In this document: positions 17,855-26,855 of the stretch, one piece after another
How positions within the stretch are numbered: the first letter of the stretch is position 1
How the letters are laid out: the number at the start of each line of letters is the position of its first letter
Assembly: GCF_902859695.1 (NCBI RefSeq)
Contig: NZ_CADIJL010000006.1
Span: forward strand, 62,001 to 126,000
Reading direction: 5' to 3'
DNA: 64,000 nt
Source: Achromobacter ruhlandii
GTDB lineage: Bacteria; Pseudomonadota; Gammaproteobacteria; Burkholderiales; Burkholderiaceae_B
Notes under the pieces: model-generated
Seen by the model: the letters and a program-made list of their open reading frames with translations, nothing else
What the model was told of the DNA's origin: nothing
Databases searched by the model: none
Program-made: the position numbers and the translations under genes

Positions 17855-20173
17855 TCAGCGTGGCGCGCCCGAGGTCTCCGGTTGCAGCGCTGGCGGCTCG
17901 AAGGCCCGCATCGCGGGCGCCTCACCGTGCCAGCGTTCCACCTGCACCAGCGCCGATAGCGCGCTCGGGCCCTGCGCCAGCCGCGACGTGCCCACGTCCA
18001 CCGTCAGCACGTTGGGGTTGCCATGACGCTCCAGCGCGTCGTCCTGCGGATCGAACCAGGCGCCCGTGGGCATCACCACCACGCCGCGCAGCAGGTCGGC
18101 GCTGAGTTGCGCGCCGCCGAGGCAGGCGCCGCGATCATTGAAAAGGCGCACCACATCCCCCTGCGCGATGCCGCGCTCGGCGGCGTCGTCGGGATGCAGC
18201 AGCACCGCCTCGCGCCCGGCGACCTTGTTGGCGCGGGTGGCCGGCGCCGGGTCGAGCTGCGAGTGCAGCCGGTCGGCGGGCTGGCAGGTGACCAGGTGCA
18301 GCGGCCAGCGCGCGGCGCGCTCGGCGCCCAGCCATTCCACCGGCGGCAGCCAGGCCGGATGCGGCGGACAGTCGTCGTAGCCGAATTCGGCGATGGCCGC
18401 GCTGTGCAGTTCGAGCCGGCCGGAACGGGTCTTGAGCGGATGCGCGGCGGGGTCTTCACGGAACTGCTCGAACAGCACGAAGTCGCGCGCCGGCGGCGGC
18501 AGCGCGACGTGGCCGCGTTCCCAGAATTCGTCGAAGGCCGGCAGCGTCAGTTGCGCCGCTTCCCAGGCCGGCCGCATCTGTTCGTAGATGTGGCGGATCC
18601 AGGTCATTTCGTCGCGGCCTTCGGTGAAGGCGTGCTCGAAGCCGCCGCGCGCGGCCAGTTCGCGGTAGATGTCGAAGTCGTTGCGGCTGTGGCCCACCGG
18701 CGCCAGCGCCTGCCGCATCGCCAGCAGGTAACGGTCGCGCGACGAGCCGCCGATGTCGTTGCGTTCCAGCGTGGTGGTGGCGGGCAGCACGATGTCGGCG
18801 CGGCGCGCGGTCGGCGTCCACCAGGGCTCGTGCACGATGATGGTCTCGGGCCGCGCCCAGGCCCGCATCAGCCGGTTCAGGTCCTGGTGGTGATGGAACG
18901 GATTGCCGCCAGCCCAGTAGACCAGGCGGATGTCCGGATAGATGCCGGTCCTGCCGTTGAACTCGTACGGCTCGCCCGGCTGCAGCAGCATGTCGGTCAG
19001 GCGCGCCACCGGGATCGACGCGCCGGCCGGATTGCGGCCCGCGCGCATCTCCGGCGCGGGCAGGTCGGGACGCGGATTGCCGGCCCCGTTCATCGAACCA
19101 TGGCCGAAGGCGAAGCCGCCGCCGGGCAGGCCGATCTGGCCGAGCAGGGCGGCCAGCGCGACGCTGCCCCAGTAAGGCTGCTCGCCGCGATGGCCGCGCT
19201 GCAGCGACCACGAACACGACAGCAGCGTGCGGGTGCCGGCCGCGTCCCGCGCCAGCGCGCGGATGGTATCGGCCGGCACGCCGCAGATGCGCGCGGCCCA
19301 GGCTGCGTCCTTGGGCTGGCCGTCGGCGCGGCCCAGCAGGTAGTCGGCGTACTGCTCGAAGCCATTGCAGCAGCGCGCCAGGAAGTCGCGGTCGTGGCGG
19401 CCCTCGGCCAGCAGGGTGTGGGCCATGCCCAGCATCATCGCGGCGTCGGTGTTGGGACGGATGGGGATCCATTCGGCCGCCAGCGCCACCGGCGCGTCGC
19501 CGCGCGTGGGGCTGACCACCACGGTGCGCATGCCGGCCTGGCGCGCCCGCGCCAGCCAGCCGGGCGCGCTGTGGTCGCCCGCGCCGCCCGAGGCGATCTG
19601 GGTGTTGCGCAGCGGGATGCCGCCAAAGGCGATCAGCAGCCGGGTGTGCCCGACCACGCTGTTCCAGTCCGTGATGCGGCCGGTCACGGGGGCATAGGTG
19701 CCGATGATGTGCGGCAGCAGGAATTGCGCCGCGCCCCAGCTGTAGTTGCCCGACTGGTCGACGCAGCCGCCGCCGGCATACAGGAAGCGGTGTGTCAGCG
19801 TGCGGGCGTGGTGCAGGCGGCCGGCGGAAGACCAGCCATACGAGCCGCCGAAGATAGCGGTCGGCCCATGCCGGGCGCGCACCCGTTGCAATTCATCGTG
19901 CACCAGCCCCAGCGCGGTGTCCCAGTCGACCTCCACGTAACCGTCCACGCCGCGCAGCTCGGGCGCGCCGCGATGCTTGAGCCAGCTGGCGCGCACGGCG
20001 GGGCGGGCGATGCGCAGCGGCGAATGCACCATGTCGGGCATCGCATGGATAAGCGGGGACGGGGCCTGGTCATGGACGAACGGCTCGCAGCCCACGACAC
20101 GGCCGTCGCGCACCAGCGCGGTGTACGCGCCCCAGTGGGACAGGGACGGATAACGGGAGATCGCTTCGGACAT
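17855..20173 (-). CDS. bisC: Molybdopterin oxidoreductase, biotin/methionine sulfoxide reductase type
   Basis: A 772-residue enzyme of the DMSO-reductase family that resembles E. coli BisC from end to end, including IFGGSYGWSSAG, LLGQIGLPGGGF, YWAGGNPFHHHQDLNRL and the final AFEPPALQP. It has no N-terminal [4Fe-4S] cysteine motif and no twin-arginine signal, as expected for a cytoplasmic BisC. The Mo-ligand Ser is present in YSWGAAQ. It probably reduces S-oxides such as biotin or methionine sulfoxide. Divergent from the DapA-like gene across 235 bp. Confidence 0.78.
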   Translation of the reverse strand: MSEAISRYPSLSHWGAYTALVRDGRVVGCEPFVHDQAPSPLIHAMPDMVHSPLRIARPAVRASWLKHRGAPELRGVDGYVEVDWDTALGLVHDELQRVRARHGPTAIFGGSYGWSSAGRLHHARTLTHRFLYAGGGCVDQSGNYSWGAAQFLLPHIIGTYAPVTGRITDWNSVVGHTRLLIAFGGIPLRNTQIASGGAGDHSAPGWLARARQAGMRTVVVSPTRGDAPVALAAEWIPIRPNTDAAMMLGMAHTLLAEGRHDRDFLARCCNGFEQYADYLLGRADGQPKDAAWAARICGVPADTIRALARDAAGTRTLLSCSWSLQRGHRGEQPYWGSVALAALLGQIGLPGGGFAFGHGSMNGAGNPRPDLPAPEMRAGRNPAGASIPVARLTDMLLQPGEPYEFNGRTGIYPDIRLVYWAGGNPFHHHQDLNRLMRAWARPETIIVHEPWWTPTARRADIVLPATTTLERNDIGGSSRDRYLLAMRQALAPVGHSRNDFDIYRELAARGGFEHAFTEGRDEMTWIRHIYEQMRPAWEAAQLTLPAFDEFWERGHVALPPPARDFVLFEQFREDPAAHPLKTRSGRLELHSAAIAEFGYDDCPPHPAWLPPVEWLGAERAARWPLHLVTCQPADRLHSQLDPAPATRANKVAGREAVLLHPDDAAERGIAQGDVVRLFNDRGACLGGAQLSADLLRGVVVMPTGAWFDPQDDALERHGNPNVLTVDVGTSRLAQGPSALSALVQVERWHGEAPAMRAFEPPALQPETSGAPR

Positions 20174-20254
20174 GCGGGCGGCGCCGTGAAAAGCGTATTG
20201 TCATGGAAATCCTCATAACTTAAACGCATTGCCTTAGAAATTCTTTGTCTTTCG

Positions 20255-20295
20255 GGCCCCTCGAAAGTGTGGAAAATAGAAAAATTTTCGGGGCC
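20255..20295. promoter_or_regulatory. Interrupted inverted repeat between bisC-like and dapA-like genes
   Basis: GGCCCCTCGAAA at 20255 and TTTTCGGGGCC at 20285 are near-complementary arms around an AT-rich centre. The region is the shared divergent promoter. It may bind a regulator or form a hairpin; neither gene has an adjacent regulator gene. Confidence 0.35.
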
Positions 20296-20408
20296 GCTCT
20301 TCCTATACTGCAAAAGCAGCAAGGGGAATGGCCAGGTGCGGGCGCCAACCACCGCGCGCCAGCCTGGCCTTATTTGATTGAGCAGTCCATCCGCATGTGG
20401 AGCAGGTC

Positions 20409-21344
20409 ATGAGCAAAATGAAAATCCAGGGGTCCTTCGTCGCCATCGTCACGCCGTTCAATCGCGACGGCAGCGTCGATTTCAGCGCCTTCCGCAGTCT
20501 GTTGAAGTTCCAGGAAGACAACGGCACCGCCGCCGTGCTGATCATGGGCTCCACGGGTGAGGTCTCGATGCTGTCGCCCGAAGAGCGGCGCCAGGTGATC
20601 GTCGAGACGGCCAAGATGAAGACCGGCAAGATGAAGCTGTTCTACGGCTGCACCGGCAACAACACCGACTCCACCATCGACTACCTGAAGTTCGCGCACG
20701 CCAATGGCGCTGACGGCGCGATCCTGGCCGCGCCCGCCTACATCTGCGCGTCCGAGGCCGACACCGAAGCCTATTTCCTTGAAGTGGCCGACGCCACCGA
20801 CCTGCCCCTGGGCATCTACAACAACCCGCCGCGGGTCAAGAGCGACCTGCACTGGGACCAGCTGCTGCGCATCTTCAAGCACCCCAACTACGTGGTGCAC
20901 AAGGAATCGACCACCCGCGTCGGCCAGGTGGCGCAGGTGCTGCGCGGCCGGCCCGACGTGTCGGTGATGTGCTGCGACTCGCCCAACCTGGGCCTGGTCG
21001 TGCCCACCATGAGCCTGGGCGGCCACGGCACCGCCAACATGACCGGCAACATCGCGCCCGCGGAGATGGCCGACATCTCGCGTCCGTGGGACACACCGGA
21101 CGTGTCGGTCAGCTTCCGCGAAGGCTACCTGGGCCTGCTGCCGATGCTGCACTACTCGTACTCGGCCATCAACCCGGTCGCCATCAAGTCGCTGATGAAG
21201 GCGGTGGGCCTGCCGGTCGGAGACCTGCGCCGACCGCTGCGCGGCCTGGAGGGCGACGCGCTGGCCAAGGGCCTGCGCATCGTGCGCGAGCTGGGGCTGG
21301 ACGCCAAGTACGGCTTCAGCTCCGCCCAGCTCAAGGCGGCCTGA
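20409..21344 (+). CDS. Dihydrodipicolinate synthase/N-acetylneuraminate lyase family protein
   Basis: A 311-residue class I aldolase barrel. The GSTGE pyruvate-carboxylate motif is in IMGSTGEVSML, the catalytic Tyr in GIYNNPPR, and the Schiff-base Lys in VVHKEST. It is probably not the housekeeping lysine gene: it has an extra C-terminal stretch, and the next gene is a Bug-type solute receptor. A catabolic keto-acid aldolase is more likely. Start ATG at 20409 (AGCAGG just before); a GTG at 20397 is an alternative. Confidence 0.8.
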   Translation: MSKMKIQGSFVAIVTPFNRDGSVDFSAFRSLLKFQEDNGTAAVLIMGSTGEVSMLSPEERRQVIVETAKMKTGKMKLFYGCTGNNTDSTIDYLKFAHANGADGAILAAPAYICASEADTEAYFLEVADATDLPLGIYNNPPRVKSDLHWDQLLRIFKHPNYVVHKESTTRVGQVAQVLRGRPDVSVMCCDSPNLGLVVPTMSLGGHGTANMTGNIAPAEMADISRPWDTPDVSVSFREGYLGLLPMLHYSYSAINPVAIKSLMKAVGLPVGDLRRPLRGLEGDALAKGLRIVRELGLDAKYGFSSAQLKAA

Positions 21345-21353
21345 TTCCCCTGT

Positions 21354-21375
21354 TCCGGCGGCAATAGCCGCCGGA
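21354..21375 (+). repeat. Perfect palindromic hairpin, copy 1
   Basis: TCCGGCGGC and GCCGCCGGA form a 9-bp stem around AATA, starting 9 bp after the DapA-like stop. No T-run follows. The same stem with another 4-base loop occurs at 30781-30802, and both copies are followed by TGC. It may act as an mRNA-end hairpin or a REP-like element. Confidence 0.6.
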
Positions 21376-21481
21376 TGCATATTGACGATCCACGACATGG
21401 CGGCCGCGAGCGTCGCGGCCGGTGGCGTGGTCGGCCCCTGCGCGTCCGGAATGGACGCGCCATCGCCTAGAGAGACCCATC

Positions 21482-22489
21482 ATGTTCCGTTCCCCGTCCC
21501 GCCCCGCGCCGCTCAAGCGGCTGCTCAGCGCCGCCCTGCTGGCGGTGGGCGTCGTGTCAGGCGCCGCCGCGCTGGCCGACGACAACTATCCGCAGCGCCC
21601 GATCACCCTGGTGGTGCCGCACCCGCCCGGCGGCTCCGTCGACGGCGTGGCGCGCCTGTATGCCGAACAGCTGGGCAAGGAGCTGGGCCAGTCGATCGTG
21701 GTGGAAAACCGCGCCGGCGCCTCGGGCATGATCGGGGCGGCCTACGTCGCGCGGGCCGCGCCGGACGGCTACACGCTGTACCTGAACGCGTCCATCCACG
21801 CCATCAATCCGCTGCTGTACAAGAAGACCATCAAGTTTGATTCGGTCAAGGATTTCACGCCGATCAGCGAGCTGGCGCAGGGCGCGCTGATCTTCAGCGT
21901 CTATCCCAAGGTGCCGGCCGAGAACGTGGGCGACCTGGTCAAGCTGCTCAAGGCCGAACCGCAGAAGTACTCCTTCGCCACTTCCGGCTTCGGCTCGGCC
22001 GGGCACCTGGCCGCGGCCTCGTTCCTGCATGACAACGGCCTGGACCAGATCCCCATCGTGCTCTATCGCGGCGGCGGTCCGGCGCTGTCCGATCTGGTCG
22101 GCGGCCAGGTGCAGGGCCTGATCGACCCGATGCTGTCGTCGCTGCCGATGGTGCGGGCTGGCAAGCTCAAGGCGCTGGCCGTGACCGGCGCCGCGCGCAG
22201 TCCGCTGCTGCCCGATCTTGCCACCATGAAGGAGCAGGGCCAGAAGAACTTCGAGTTCTATTCCTGGTATGGCGTGTGGGGGCCGGCCAAGCTGCCGGAG
22301 CCGGTACTGCGCAAGCTGGAGGCGGCCTCGGCCAAGGTGATGGCCAACCCCAGGATCGTCGACCAGCTCAATGGCCTGGGCTTTGAACCGTCGGTCAAGA
22401 ACTCGGCGGCCTTCGCCAGGTTCATCGACGCCGAGATGAAGCGCTACCAGGTCATCATCGACCAGGCCAACATTCACATTACCGAATGA
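21482..22489 (+). CDS. Tripartite tricarboxylate transporter receptor (Bug/TctC family)
   Basis: A 335-residue periplasmic binding protein. It has an N-terminal signal peptide (positively charged start, hydrophobic core LLSAALLAVGVVSGAAAL, then ADDNYP). The Bug marks are YPQRPITLVVPHPPGGSVDGVAR and NRAGASGMIGAAYVARAAPDGYT. The family binds carboxylates and related small molecules for TctAB permeases or for sensing. No tctAB is adjacent; the nearest pair is at 31189-33145. The upstream aldolase gene suggests a sugar acid or keto acid ligand. Confidence 0.88.
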   Translation: MFRSPSRPAPLKRLLSAALLAVGVVSGAAALADDNYPQRPITLVVPHPPGGSVDGVARLYAEQLGKELGQSIVVENRAGASGMIGAAYVARAAPDGYTLYLNASIHAINPLLYKKTIKFDSVKDFTPISELAQGALIFSVYPKVPAENVGDLVKLLKAEPQKYSFATSGFGSAGHLAAASFLHDNGLDQIPIVLYRGGGPALSDLVGGQVQGLIDPMLSSLPMVRAGKLKALAVTGAARSPLLPDLATMKEQGQKNFEFYSWYGVWGPAKLPEPVLRKLEAASAKVMANPRIVDQLNGLGFEPSVKNSAAFARFIDAEMKRYQVIIDQANIHITE

Positions 22490-22507
22490 TGCGAACCCAT
22501 TGACCAG

Positions 22508-22527
22508 GCCCCCCGCCGCGGGGGGGC
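22508..22527. other. GC-only hairpin between convergent genes
   Basis: GGCCCCCC, a 5-base loop and GGGGGGGCC lie between the Bug gene and the convergent MFS gene. The stem is strong but there is no T-run on either side. It may slow polymerase or protect 3' ends rather than act as a classical terminator. Confidence 0.4.
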
Positions 22528-22534
22528 CGTGGCG

Positions 22535-23737
22535 TCATGGCGCGGCCACGCGCGGCTTGAGCGTCGCGGCCAGCGCCACCAGCAGCAACAGGCTGGCGGC
22601 CACCACATAAGGCATCCAGGGTCGCACGCCATACAGCAGCGTGCATACCAGCGGCGCCACCACCATCGCCATGCCCTGCACCGCGATCACCGAGCCGGCG
22701 GCGATGCCTTGCTCGTCGGCGGTCACGGCATTGGCCGCCAAGGTCTGGATCGAGGGGAACACCAGGCCCATGCCGGCCGCCATGACGGCGTAGCACGCCA
22801 CCAGCCCCGCGGTGCCGCCCAGCGCCGGCACCAGCAGGAAGCCGATGCCCGACAGCAGCGCGCCGCCCGCCAGGCAGCGCGCCGCGTTCATCCGGCGCGC
22901 CTTGGCCAGCCCCACCTGCACCAGGATCAGCATGACGCCGACGGTGGTCATGGCCCAGCCCGCCGTCCGCGCGGCCGGGCCGGGCGCCTGGCGCAGCGCG
23001 TCCATGGCGTAGAAGCCGACGATCATCTGCGCGGTGATGACCGCGCTCATGGCCAGCAGCATCGCGGCCAGCGGCAGGCGCAGCCGGCGGTCGCTCAGCT
23101 TGAGCGGCGGCGTGGCGCGCGGCTCGTGCGCGGCGTCGGACGGCAGCTTCGCGGCCAGCCACAGCGTGCCCAGCAGCGGCAGCGCGGCGGCGATGTACAG
23201 CGGCAGCGTCAGGCTGTCCTTGACCAGCAGGCCGCCGATGGCCGGCCCCAGCACCATGCCCAGGCCGTTGGCCGCGCCCAGCTTGGCCATCATGGCGCCG
23301 CGTTGCTCCGGCGCGGTGATGTCGGCGATGCGAGCCGCGCTGACGGTGGGCATGGCGGCGTAGAAGGCGCCGATCAGGGCGCGCAACGCCATCAGCGCCA
23401 GCAGCGCCAGCCAGACCGGCGGCGGCTCGCGCAGCATCAGGTCCAGGCCGATGGCCAGCAGCAGGTAACTGGCGATGTAGCCGGCGGCGGCGCGCAGCAG
23501 CACGCCGCGGCGGCCGATGCGGTCGCTGCGGCCGCCCCAGTAGCGCGCCATCAGCATCCACAGCACGCCGGCCACGGTGACCACCAGGCCGCCATGCCAT
23601 TCGGCCAGCCGCAGGCCGCGCACCACCGGGCCGATCACGGGCATGAAGGCCATGATTGCGGTCAGGCACAAGGTGTTGAAGACGAACAGGGCGGCGGCCT
23701 CGTTCGGGCGGCGGGCGGTGTCTGGCAAAGGCGGCAT
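22535..23737 (-). CDS. MFS transporter, possible siderophore exporter (AlcS-like)
   Basis: A 400-residue, 12-helix major facilitator with the family loop motif GGRSDRIGRRG between helices 2 and 3. Its gene is divergent from an AraC regulator of the AlcR/PchR kind, and a Fur-like site lies at 23753-23771. In Bordetella, alcR sits beside alcS, an MFS alcaligin exporter, so siderophore efflux is a reasonable guess. A general drug exporter is the alternative. I take the ATG at 23737 (MPPLPDT); an upstream ATG at 23770 would put the Fur-like site inside the coding region. Confidence 0.65.
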   Translation of the reverse strand: MPPLPDTARRPNEAAALFVFNTLCLTAIMAFMPVIGPVVRGLRLAEWHGGLVVTVAGVLWMLMARYWGGRSDRIGRRGVLLRAAAGYIASYLLLAIGLDLMLREPPPVWLALLALMALRALIGAFYAAMPTVSAARIADITAPEQRGAMMAKLGAANGLGMVLGPAIGGLLVKDSLTLPLYIAAALPLLGTLWLAAKLPSDAAHEPRATPPLKLSDRRLRLPLAAMLLAMSAVITAQMIVGFYAMDALRQAPGPAARTAGWAMTTVGVMLILVQVGLAKARRMNAARCLAGGALLSGIGFLLVPALGGTAGLVACYAVMAAGMGLVFPSIQTLAANAVTADEQGIAAGSVIAVQGMAMVVAPLVCTLLYGVRPWMPYVVAASLLLLVALAATLKPRVAAP

Positions 23738-23752
23738 GGAAAGTTTGATGCG

Positions 23753-23771
23753 GATGAAAATTGTTATCATC
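23753..23771. promoter_or_regulatory. Fur-like site in the divergent MFS/AraC promoter
   Basis: GATGAAAATTGTTATCATC matches the Fur consensus at 12 of 19 positions and is palindromic at its ends (GATG...CATC). It lies between the MFS start at 23737 and the AraC start at 23831. It is weaker than the box at 5493 but in a meaningful place. Confidence 0.5.
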
Positions 23772-23830
23772 CAGGCCAGGCGGCGGCCGCGCTAGCGAAT
23801 CCGCGCCGGAAATTGCGGAATTGGAACAAA

Positions 23831-24784
23831 ATGGCCTCTCAGCCCCGTCCTGCCCCGGACCGCCGCGCGCCCCTTACCGCGCAGGACCTGCTGCGCCTGC
23901 TGCCGCCGGATTGGCTCAGGATCCGCACCCAGCACGAGCTGCCGGGCGGCATCTCGATCGGCTGCCTCGACGGCCGACCCGAGTCCGACTGGGCCGCCAG
24001 CGGCGCCGCCGAATCCAGCGTCGGCGTGGCGATCGTGCTGGAAGGGCAGTTCGGCGTGGGCTTCGAGGGCGGCGCGGCCCTGCGCATCCAGCCGGGCAGC
24101 GTCATCCTGCACGGCACGGCCGAGCCGGTGCCGGGATGGGACGAATTCAAGGGCCGCCACAATATCCGCGCCGTCGACATCCGTTTTTTCAGCGACACCG
24201 TGCGCGCCCTGTGGCGGCGCACCTTGCGGCAGGTGCCGCCCGCCGCGTTCGCGGCCGACGGCAGCGTGCCGGCGCGTGACGCGCAGTTGGCGACGCTGCC
24301 GCTGTGGCCGGGACTGGCGCGCGTGGCCGGCGAGATCCTGGCCTGGAACCAGGACCGTGGCGAGATCGCCGCGCTGTATCTGCAAGGCAAGGCCCAGGAG
24401 GCCCTGGCCCTGACCCTGGCGCACCTGGCCGGCCGCGCCGCGGCCGACTTGCCGCCGCCGGCCGACCGCAAGCGGCTGGCCGAGGCCCATCGCCGCATCC
24501 AGCACGAATACGCCGATTGCCGCGGCGTGCGGCAGCTGGCGCACGCCGTGGGCCTGAGCGAAAAGCGGCTGCAGGCCGGCTTCATGTCGCTCTACGGGCA
24601 ATCAGTGCACGGCTGCCTGCTGCAAGCGCGGATGGAGGCAGCCGCCGGCCTGTTGCGGCGCGGCTGCTCGGTTACCGAAACCGCCTACAGCATCGGCTTT
24701 TCCAGCCTCAGCCATTTCATCAAGGCCTTCAAGGCGCACCGCGGCGCCACCCCCAAGGCCTGGCTGCGCGGCGCCGTGCGATAG
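23831..24784 (+). CDS. AraC-family regulator, AlcR/PchR-like
   Basis: A 317-residue regulator. The N-terminal part (GGISIGCLDGRPES, VAIVLEGQFGVGFEGG, VDIRFFSD) resembles the PchR/AlcR sensory domain, which binds a ferric siderophore. The C-terminal part has two helix-turn-helix motifs (VRQLAHAVGLSEKRLQAGF, VTETAYSIGFSSLSHFIKAF) and ends GATPKAWLR. It is divergent from an MFS gene, with a Fur-like site between them. It probably activates iron-acquisition genes when its siderophore is present. Start ATG at 23831. Confidence 0.72.
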   Translation: MASQPRPAPDRRAPLTAQDLLRLLPPDWLRIRTQHELPGGISIGCLDGRPESDWAASGAAESSVGVAIVLEGQFGVGFEGGAALRIQPGSVILHGTAEPVPGWDEFKGRHNIRAVDIRFFSDTVRALWRRTLRQVPPAAFAADGSVPARDAQLATLPLWPGLARVAGEILAWNQDRGEIAALYLQGKAQEALALTLAHLAGRAAADLPPPADRKRLAEAHRRIQHEYADCRGVRQLAHAVGLSEKRLQAGFMSLYGQSVHGCLLQARMEAAAGLLRRGCSVTETAYSIGFSSLSHFIKAFKAHRGATPKAWLRGAVR

Positions 24785-24903
24785 CCGCGCCCGGTGGGGG
24801 GTAGCGGCAATACCGGTATCGCGGCTGGCCTTGCTGCGCGCGGCGAGGCTGGCAACAATCGCGCTTTCACCATTCACGCCCGAACGCCACAAGGCCCGCT
24901 GCC

Positions 24904-26160
24904 ATGACATCGCCCACATCCCCGGAACCCGCCGACGCGGCCGCGCCCGCCGAGAACATCCACTGGCGGCGCAATCTGGCCGTCTGTTTTGCCGGCTCGT
25001 TCAGCACCATCGTGGCAATGACGCTGCTGCTGCCGTTCCTGCCGCTGTATGTGGAAGAGCTGGGCGTGCAGGGCCATGCCGCCATCGTGCAATGGTCCGG
25101 CGTGGCCTATGGCGCCACCTTCTTCGCCGCGGCGCTGGTGGCGCCGCTGTGGGGCCGGCTGGGCGACCGCTACGGGCGCAAGCTGATGCTGGTGCGCGCT
25201 TCGTTCGGCATGGCGATCTGCATGTCGCTGACCGGCATGGTGCAGAACGTGTGGCAGCTGGTGCTGCTGCGCTTGCTGGTGGGCCTGGCCGGCGGCTATG
25301 CCTCGGGCTCGACCATCCTGGTGGCGATGCAGGCGCCCAAGGCGCGTTCGGGTTGGGCGCTGGGCGTGCTGTCGGCCGGCATCATGGCGGGCAACCTGGT
25401 GGGCCCGCTGATCGGGGGCGGGCTGCCGCCGCTGATCGGCATCCGCGCCACCTTCCTGCTGGCCGGCGGCGTGATCTTCCTGGCCTTCCTGGCCACCGTG
25501 TTCCTGATCAAGGAGATGCCGCGTCCGGCCAAGCCCGCCCGATCGGATGGCAAGCGGCGCGGCGGCTGGGCGCAGATTCCCGACAAGCGGCCGGTGGCCG
25601 CGATGCTGGCGACCGGCATGCTGCTGATGTTCGCCACCATGTCGATCGAACCGATCATCACGGTCTACGTGGGTCAGCTGGTGGACGACCCGGCCCGTGT
25701 CACCCTGGTGTCGGGCGTGGTGATGTCGGCGGCGGCGCTGGGCGCCATCCTGTCGGCGTCGCGATTGGGCCGGCTGGCCGACCGGGTCGGCCACTGGACG
25801 GTGATCATCGGCGCGCTGGCGGTGGCCGCGCTGCTGCTGGTGCCGCAGGCCTTCGTCACCGCCGGCTGGCAACTGGTGGCGCTGCGCTTCCTGATGGGAC
25901 TGGCGCTGGGCGGGCTGCTGCCATGCGTGACCAGCGTGATTCGCCACAATGTGCCCGACGGCGTGGGCGGCAACGTGCTGGGCATGTCGATCTCGGCGCA
26001 GTATGCCGGCCAGGTGGCCGGGCCGCTGCTGGGCGGCTTCATCGGCGGCCATTTCGGCATGCCGGCGGTATTCCTGGGCACCGCGGTGCTGCTGGCGCTG
26101 GGGGCGCTGGCCAACGGCGTGCTGCGGGCGCGCCACCAGCGCGCGCTGGCCGAGGCCTAG
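24904..26160 (+). CDS. MFS multidrug efflux transporter (MdtG-like)
   Basis: A 418-residue, 12-helix drug:H+ antiporter of the DHA1 type. Visible are the loop motif GRLGDRYGRKLML, the helix-5 motif C region (GIMAGNLVGPLIGGGLPPL) and the second-half motif SRLGRLADRVGHW. The early FLPLYVEELGV is typical of MdtG/TetA-like proteins. Monocistronic; 119 bp after the AraC gene on the same strand, with no regulator of its own. Start ATG at 24904, preceded by a weak ribosome site. Confidence 0.78.
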   Translation: MTSPTSPEPADAAAPAENIHWRRNLAVCFAGSFSTIVAMTLLLPFLPLYVEELGVQGHAAIVQWSGVAYGATFFAAALVAPLWGRLGDRYGRKLMLVRASFGMAICMSLTGMVQNVWQLVLLRLLVGLAGGYASGSTILVAMQAPKARSGWALGVLSAGIMAGNLVGPLIGGGLPPLIGIRATFLLAGGVIFLAFLATVFLIKEMPRPAKPARSDGKRRGGWAQIPDKRPVAAMLATGMLLMFATMSIEPIITVYVGQLVDDPARVTLVSGVVMSAAALGAILSASRLGRLADRVGHWTVIIGALAVAALLLVPQAFVTAGWQLVALRFLMGLALGGLLPCVTSVIRHNVPDGVGGNVLGMSISAQYAGQVAGPLLGGFIGGHFGMPAVFLGTAVLLALGALANGVLRARHQRALAEA

Positions 26161-26211
26161 TGCGTGGCCGTCACGCCGATGGCGCGACGGCGCGGGCCGC
26201 GCATGGCCGCC

Positions 26212-26817
26212 TCAGAAGCCGGCCGAGCGCGCATCCATGACGTGGTCGATCAAGCCCCATTCGACCGCTTCCTCGGCGCTCATGTAGCGGTCACGGTCCA
26301 GGCTGCGCTCGACGTCCTCGTAGCTGCGGCCGCAGTGTTCGGCGTACAGGCGGATGATGCGTTGCTTGGTGCGCTGCATTTCCTCGGCATGGATCAGCAT
26401 GTCCGAGGCCTGCCCCTGGAAGCCGCCCAGCGGCTGGTGCACGTGCAGGCTGGCGTTGGCCAGCGCGGCGCGCTTGCCGGGTTCGCCCGCCATCAGCAGG
26501 AACGAGCCCATCGAACGCGCCGTGCCCATGCACAGCGTATGCACCGGCGACTTGATGAACTGCATGGTGTCGTACATGGCCAGGCCGCTGGTGATGACGC
26601 CGCCGGGCGAATTGATGTACAGGTGGATCGGCTTGCCGGGGTTCTCGGCTTCCAGGAACAGCAGCTGCGCGCACACCAGGGCCGACACGGCGTCGTTGAC
26701 CTCGCCGCTCAGGAAGATGATGCGTTCGCGCAGCAGCCGCGAATAGATGTCGAAAGAACGTTCGCCGCGGCCGGACTGTTCCACCACCATCGGGACGAGC
26801 TGCATCGTTTCGCTCAT
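26212..26817 (-). CDS. clpP: ClpP-type serine protease paralogue
   Basis: A 201-residue ClpP. The catalytic triad is intact by alignment with E. coli: Ser102 ([10 protein letters not shown]), His127 (HVHQPLGG) and Asp176 (LDRDRYMS). Changes near the active site are unusual: GQAAS in E. coli is GTARS here, and the conserved ERDTERD is ERSLDRD. No clpX or tig is adjacent, unlike the housekeeping locus, so this is probably a second ClpP. Its ATPase partner would be encoded elsewhere. Leftward, with a start ATG at 26817. Confidence 0.82.
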   Translation of the reverse strand: MSETMQLVPMVVEQSGRGERSFDIYSRLLRERIIFLSGEVNDAVSALVCAQLLFLEAENPGKPIHLYINSPGGVITSGLAMYDTMQFIKSPVHTLCMGTARSMGSFLLMAGEPGKRAALANASLHVHQPLGGFQGQASDMLIHAEEMQRTKQRIIRLYAEHCGRSYEDVERSLDRDRYMSAEEAVEWGLIDHVMDARSAGF

Positions 26818-26855
26818 GGGCGAACTCCTGTCTTGCGTGAAAGAGGGACCGGGGG

